Assembly (NCBI GenBank): GCA_018715445.1 | Contig: DVLP01000437.1 | Coordinates: 1-8,971 of the forward strand | DNA length: 8,971 nucleotides | Source of the DNA: Candidatus Avipropionibacterium avicola | Lineage (GTDB): Bacteria; Actinomycetota; Actinomycetes; Propionibacteriales; Propionibacteriaceae | Reading direction: 5' to 3' | Notes under the pieces: model-generated | What the model was told of the DNA's origin: nothing | The model's database searches: none | The model's input: only the letters and a program-made list of their open reading frames with translations | Program-made: the position numbers and the translations under genes | Shown: piece after piece, positions 6,194-8,971 of the stretch | How positions within the stretch are numbered: the first letter of the stretch is position 1 | Layout: each line of letters starts with the position of its first letter

Positions 6194-7384
6194 CGCGCGT
6201 GCGCCACTCACCCCGTACGATCCACGCCCGCTGTGCTCATCCACGTCCGCTGCCGTGGGCGTGGATGCGGGAAGAGGGCGTGGATCCGCGAGGGCGCGGC
6301 GGATGCCCAGGGCGGCCTGGCGGCCGGCACGGTTGCCGCCAATCGTGCTGGCGCTGGGGCCGTAGCCGACCAACTGGACCCGGGGATCGGCGACCGCGGT
6401 GGTGCCGTCGGCGGCGAGCTGGATGCCTCCGTACCGGGTCCGCAGCCGTAGCGGGGCCAGGTGTTCGATGGCCGGGCGGAAGCCGGTTGCCCAGAGGATG
6501 GTGTCGACCTCCTCGAAGGCGGTCCCGCCCGGCTCGGGATCGTCCCAGCGCACGCCGGTCGGCTCGATCCGGGAGAACATCGGGCGGCGTCGACGATAGA
6601 CCCCGAGACGACGGGCCTGCTCCTCCTGCGGGCGCAGGTGGAGACCGGTGACACTGACGACGCTGCGGGGCGGCAAGCCCTGCTCCACCCGTGCGGCGAC
6701 TTGGGCGACCGCGGCGGCACCGAGCTCACGGGTGAAGGTCTCGTCCCGGAAGTCCGGTGGGGTACGGGTGACCCACACCAGTTGGTCGGCCCCGACGATC
6801 GGGGCGAGCATCCCGAGGAACTGCACCGCCGAGGCGCCGCCGCCGACGACCACGGTGCGATGGCCTCGGAAGTGTTCGGGGCCGGGGAACTCGACGGTGT
6901 GGAGCTGTCGGCCGGCGAACTGGTCGATCCCCGGGTAGTACGGCACAAAGGGGCGGGTCCAGGTGCCGGTGGCGTTCACGAGGGTGCGGGTGTGCCAGGT
7001 CTGCGGACCGGCGTCGGTGGTGGCCTTGACGACGAAGCCGTCGCTGCCGTCGGGAAGCTCGGCCGGCTCGACCCCGGCCACCTCCACCGGACGGATCACC
7101 GGGGTGACGAAGCCCTCCTCGTAGGCCGCGAAGTACTCCGGGACCGCGACATTGGCCCGGGCGTCCTCGGGGGCCGGTGGGCGAACCGCTTCCGGGAGGT
7201 CGGCCACGCCATGGACATCGCCCATCGTGAGCGCATCCCAACGGTGCTGCCAGGCGCCGCCGGGATGGGCATTGGCGTCCAGGACGAGGTGCTCGATCCC
7301 CAACCGCTGCAAGTGATGCGCGGCGGACAGCCCCGCCTGCCCGGCGCCGATCACGATGCTGTCGTGGATCTGCGGGTCGGCCAT
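6191..7384 (-). CDS. FAD-dependent oxidoreductase, flavin monooxygenase-like (CzcO/COG2072 type)
   Basis: The 397-residue protein has two dinucleotide-binding folds. The FAD motif is VIGAGQAGLS (11-20), followed by LDANAHPGGAWQHRWD (35-50), the usual second FAD-contact segment. The NAD(P)H motif is VVVGGGASAVQ (178-188). Between them NATG-TW (137-142) and F-A-G-R-Q-L-H-T (156-163) resemble the fingerprint of flavin monooxygenases and Baeyer-Villiger enzymes, though the Trp expected after the His is replaced by Phe. ILWATGFRP (296-304) is the conserved C-terminal ATG motif. Substrate cannot be read. ATG at 7384 lies right before the FAD fold; the open frame continues 115 codons upstream but runs antisense into the start of the sialidase-like gene. 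The Shine-Dalgarno is weak (GGAC). Residues about 367-389 are an unconserved-looking Pro/Thr/Gly tail that coincides with the four-site DNA array. It is the first gene of an operon with poxB. Confidence 0.88.
   Translation of the reverse strand: MADPQIHDSIVIGAGQAGLSAAHHLQRLGIEHLVLDANAHPGGAWQHRWDALTMGDVHGVADLPEAVRPPAPEDARANVAVPEYFAAYEEGFVTPVIRPVEVAGVEPAELPDGSDGFVVKATTDAGPQTWHTRTLVNATGTWTRPFVPYYPGIDQFAGRQLHTVEFPGPEHFRGHRTVVVGGGASAVQFLGMLAPIVGADQLVWVTRTPPDFRDETFTRELGAAAVAQVAARVEQGLPPRSVVSVTGLHLRPQEEQARRLGVYRRRRPMFSRIEPTGVRWDDPEPGGTAFEEVDTILWATGFRPAIEHLAPLRLRTRYGGIQLAADGTTAVADPRVQLVGYGPSASTIGGNRAGRQAALGIRRALADPRPLPASTPTAADVDEHSGRGSYGVSGARA
6219..6286. repeat. Mirror-symmetric array of four ATCCACGYCC sites upstream of poxB
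   Basis: ATCCACGCCC occurs at 6220-6229 and ATCCACGTCC at 6239-6248 in forward orientation; GGGCGTGGAT, its reverse complement, occurs at 6257-6266 and 6276-6285. Each pair is spaced 19 bases, and the whole array is symmetric about 6252.5. The outer pair extends to a perfect 11-bp inverted repeat (6219-6229 with 6276-6286). The 9-base spacers between sites are not themselves symmetric. The array lies in the last codons of the FAD-dependent oxidoreductase, 38-105 bases upstream of the poxB start. It could be an operator with cooperative sites or a two-tier RNA stem in the operon transcript. Confidence 0.75.
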
Positions 7385-7496
7385 GTCAGGTCCAACACTG
7401 CGAAGCGCGCGGATAGTCCCGTACCGGATCGGACCTCGTGGGGGAGGGAGTGGACCTGGGGTGGCCAGCGGGGCGGATCCCTGCCAGTGTGGGGGT
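7385..7496. promoter_or_regulatory. Divergent promoter region, with a -10-like element for the sialidase-like gene
   Basis: These 112 bases separate the divergent starts of the FAD-dependent oxidoreductase (7384) and the sialidase-like gene (7497). On the plus strand CAGTGT at 7485-7490 ends 6 bases before GTG 7497, putting transcription start on or beside that codon and suggesting a leaderless message. On the minus strand the only AT-rich patch is GGACTATCC near 7410-7418, a weak -10 candidate. A purine-rich GGGGAGGGAG at 7441-7450 could serve as a ribosome site only for an alternative GTG at 7461. No strong inverted repeat was seen. Confidence 0.35.
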
Positions 7497-8675
7497 GTGA
7501 CCGTCCCGATCGAGCGCACCACCCTGGGATCGGGGTACGACCGCGAGACCTGCTGGGTGCATGCGCGCGTCGGGATCCATCCCAGCGCCGACGACGGCGC
7601 ACCCCGCTTCGTGACGACGCTGCAGCGGCTGGACCTGTCGGGCTCGGACGTCTTCGGCCCGATCCACTCGATGTCGGCGCCGAGCTGGGACGGGCCGTGG
7701 ACGACGCCGTACCGGCAGGAGGGGTTCACCTGGCCGGAGCAGGGCCGTACGGTCTGCGACTTCTGGCCGATCTGGCACGAGCACTCCCAGACCCTGCTGG
7801 GGACCGGTCACACGGTGACCTACACCGATGGGGTCGTCGATGCGACGAAACCCAGGCGCACCGCGTACGCGGTCCATCGTCCCGAGAGTGACAGCTGGTC
7901 ACCGGCTCGGCTGCTCGAGATGGGGGACGGGCCGACGTTCTTCCGGTCCGGGGCAGGCTGTGCGCAATGGGTGGAGCGCGACGACGGCGACATCCTGCTG
8001 CCGGTCTACTTCGGGGTGGGACGGATGGCCAGCACCGTGGTGCGGTGCCGGTTCGACGGCGAGACGCTCCGTCGGGTCGAGTACGGCAGCACCCACAGCA
8101 CCGACATCGGACGAGGTCTGTACGAGCCGTCGCTGATTGCGTACCAGGGCCGTCACTTCCTGACCCTGCGCAATGACGAGGGTGGATACCTGGCGGTCAG
8201 CGAGGACGGCCTGCAGTACGCCGATCCGATCCCGTGGCGCTTCGACGACGGCAGCGAGTTGGGCAGCTGCAACACCCAGCAGCACTGGATCGTGCTGGCC
8301 GACGGACCGTGGCTGGTCTACACCCGCCACGGCCGCGACAACGACCACGTCTCCCGCCATCGCGCACCGCTGCTGATGGCCAGGCTCGACACCGACCGGC
8401 TCGTGCTGCTGCGTGAGAGTGAACAGGTCGTGATCGAGGAGCGGGGTGCCGGTCTGGGCAACTTCGGGACCTGTCAGGGCCCGGACGGCACCGCGTATGT
8501 GATGGCCAGCGAGTGGATGCAGAACTCGGGGCCGGCGCGCGATGCCGCCCGCACCAGGCTTGCCGCGACGGCGTCACCGGAGCAGATCGCCGAGTGGGAG
8601 GCCAGCCGTCACGGCTGCGAGATCTGTGAACGCTTCGGCAGCGACAACACCATCTGGCTGGCCCGGGTGGGCTGA
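7497..8675 (+). CDS. Sialidase-superfamily beta-propeller protein, putative glycosidase
   Basis: The 392-residue protein resembles bacterial proteins annotated as exo-alpha-sialidase or sialidase family. The pattern is of repeated beta strands rich in Trp, Tyr and Gly without a signal peptide, so it probably acts in the cytosol. SEDGLQYADP (235-244) is an Asp-box-like turn (S-x-D-G-x-x-Y). Further recognisable stretches are GRGLYEPSLI (205-214), YTRHGRDNDHVSRHRAPLLMARLD (275-298) and ERGAGLGNFG (315-324), followed by a short helical segment (344-370), a C-x-x-C pair (374, 377) and a final strand GSDNTIWLARV. Arg and Glu/Asp residues suitable for a glycosidase site are present, but I cannot assign the catalytic set or the substrate. 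GTG 7497 is chosen because it fits a leaderless start; GTG 7461 would add 12 residues. It converges on the next gene with 10 bases between stops. Confidence 0.8.
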   Translation: MTVPIERTTLGSGYDRETCWVHARVGIHPSADDGAPRFVTTLQRLDLSGSDVFGPIHSMSAPSWDGPWTTPYRQEGFTWPEQGRTVCDFWPIWHEHSQTLLGTGHTVTYTDGVVDATKPRRTAYAVHRPESDSWSPARLLEMGDGPTFFRSGAGCAQWVERDDGDILLPVYFGVGRMASTVVRCRFDGETLRRVEYGSTHSTDIGRGLYEPSLIAYQGRHFLTLRNDEGGYLAVSEDGLQYADPIPWRFDDGSELGSCNTQQHWIVLADGPWLVYTRHGRDNDHVSRHRAPLLMARLDTDRLVLLRESEQVVIEERGAGLGNFGTCQGPDGTAYVMASEWMQNSGPARDAARTRLAATASPEQIAEWEASRHGCEICERFGSDNTIWLARVG

Positions 8676-8685
8676 CCGCTGCGGA

Positions 8686-8971
8686 TCAGGGAATCACCCA
8701 GGTGTCGCGGGAGAAGATCGAGCAGAGTCGGTCCTCGGAGTCGTCGGCGGAGACGCTGGTGGCGAACCCGGAGTACAACCGGGGGCGCTCGTCCGAGCCG
8801 CCGCCGGGCGGACCGACGGCAACGGTGAGGCCCTCGGGTTCACGGCGGTGGAGCTCGGTCCCGGTCACGTCGAGCTCCTGACGGTCCACCGCGCCGGTGC
8901 TCCAGCGGATCCGGGTCAGCAGGGCATTCCCCTGACCATCGGGTGGTGGTGGGTTCGTCTCGTCGTCGTAC
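8686..8971 (-). CDS. Unrecognised protein, C-terminal part
   Basis: The frame is open from the right edge of the window to a TGA at 8688-8686, giving 94 codons of the C-terminal end. The visible part starts with an acidic and Pro-rich stretch (YDDETNPPPPDGQG), followed by what look like alternating strands (LLTRIRWSTGAV, QELDVTGTEL, GLTVAVG, RLYSGFATSVS) and ends in SIFSRDTWVIP. There is no membrane helix in this part. A GTG at 8889 could start a 67-residue protein, but it has no clear Shine-Dalgarno sequence and the frame is open beyond it, so a longer gene entering from outside is likelier. I do not recognise the family. Reading frame and codon bias (G or C in most third positions) support that it is coding. 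Confidence 0.6.
   Translation of the reverse strand, partial: YDDETNPPPPDGQGNALLTRIRWSTGAVDRQELDVTGTELHRREPEGLTVAVGPPGGGSDERPRLYSGFATSVSADDSEDRLCSIFSRDTWVIP

Noticed and set aside
5108..6451. A 447-codon plus-strand open frame opposite poxB
   Set aside because: poxB matches its family end to end on the other strand. This frame crosses the operon junction and shows no domain.
7385..7729. N-terminal extension of the FAD-dependent oxidoreductase by 115 codons
   Set aside because: It would run antisense through the start of the sialidase-like gene, and the FAD fold begins right after the ATG at 7384.
8676..8685. Terminator between the last two convergent genes
   Set aside because: The gap is only 10 bases and no stem could be drawn in it or across the stop codons.
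1..8971. A new defence, mobile or CRISPR-like system
   Set aside because: No repeat-spacer array, transposase, integrase, recombinase, nuclease, toxin-antitoxin pair or phage gene can be seen. The genes are recognisable housekeeping or metabolic families plus two unknown membrane proteins and one partial unknown.

Overview
The window is GC-rich chromosomal DNA with GTG/TTG starts and dense gene packing. It carries a class II CCA-adding enzyme divergent from a secreted DUF6049-type protein, a neighbourhood typical of Actinobacteria (in mycobacteria this cluster leads into murJ near the origin). The style of the genes suggests an actinomycete, perhaps of the Propionibacteriaceae, but the family-level guess is weak. 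No tRNA, rRNA, CRISPR array, insertion sequence or phage gene was seen.

Layout. (1) 1-155, minus: N-terminus of a DUF6049-like exported protein with a clear signal peptide. (2) 156-321: a divergent promoter region with a two-tier palindrome centred on base 253 and a near-leaderless promoter facing each way. (3) 322-1896, plus: CCA tRNA nucleotidyltransferase (pcnA) with a Gly/Pro/Gln-rich insertion. (4) 1905-1924: a bulged hairpin behind pcnA. (5) 2036-3088 and 3162-4427, plus: two tandem paralogous single-pass membrane proteins with a shared extracytoplasmic domain that includes a conserved Cys pair; the second has a long Pro/Gly/Gln-rich cytoplasmic tail. (6) 4437-4456: a hairpin of the same design as the first, between convergent genes. 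(7) 7384-4457, minus: a two-gene operon, an FAD-dependent oxidoreductase of the flavin monooxygenase-like type followed 9 bases later by poxB, a membrane-associated pyruvate:quinone oxidoreductase. (8) 7497-8675, plus: a sialidase-superfamily beta-propeller protein, apparently leaderless. (9) 8686-8971, minus: the C-terminal end of an unrecognised protein that runs off the window.

The genes are mostly housekeeping or ordinary accessory metabolism; no multi-gene defence or mobile system is visible. The more unusual content lies in DNA-level structure: the nested palindrome at 221-285, a mirror-symmetric array of four 10-base sites (ATCCACGYCC) just upstream of poxB, the repeated 7-bp hairpins with a single bulge, and a strong excess of the 8-base palindrome CCGTACGG, which occurs in all three codon phases. 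Counts and base-pairings were made by eye.
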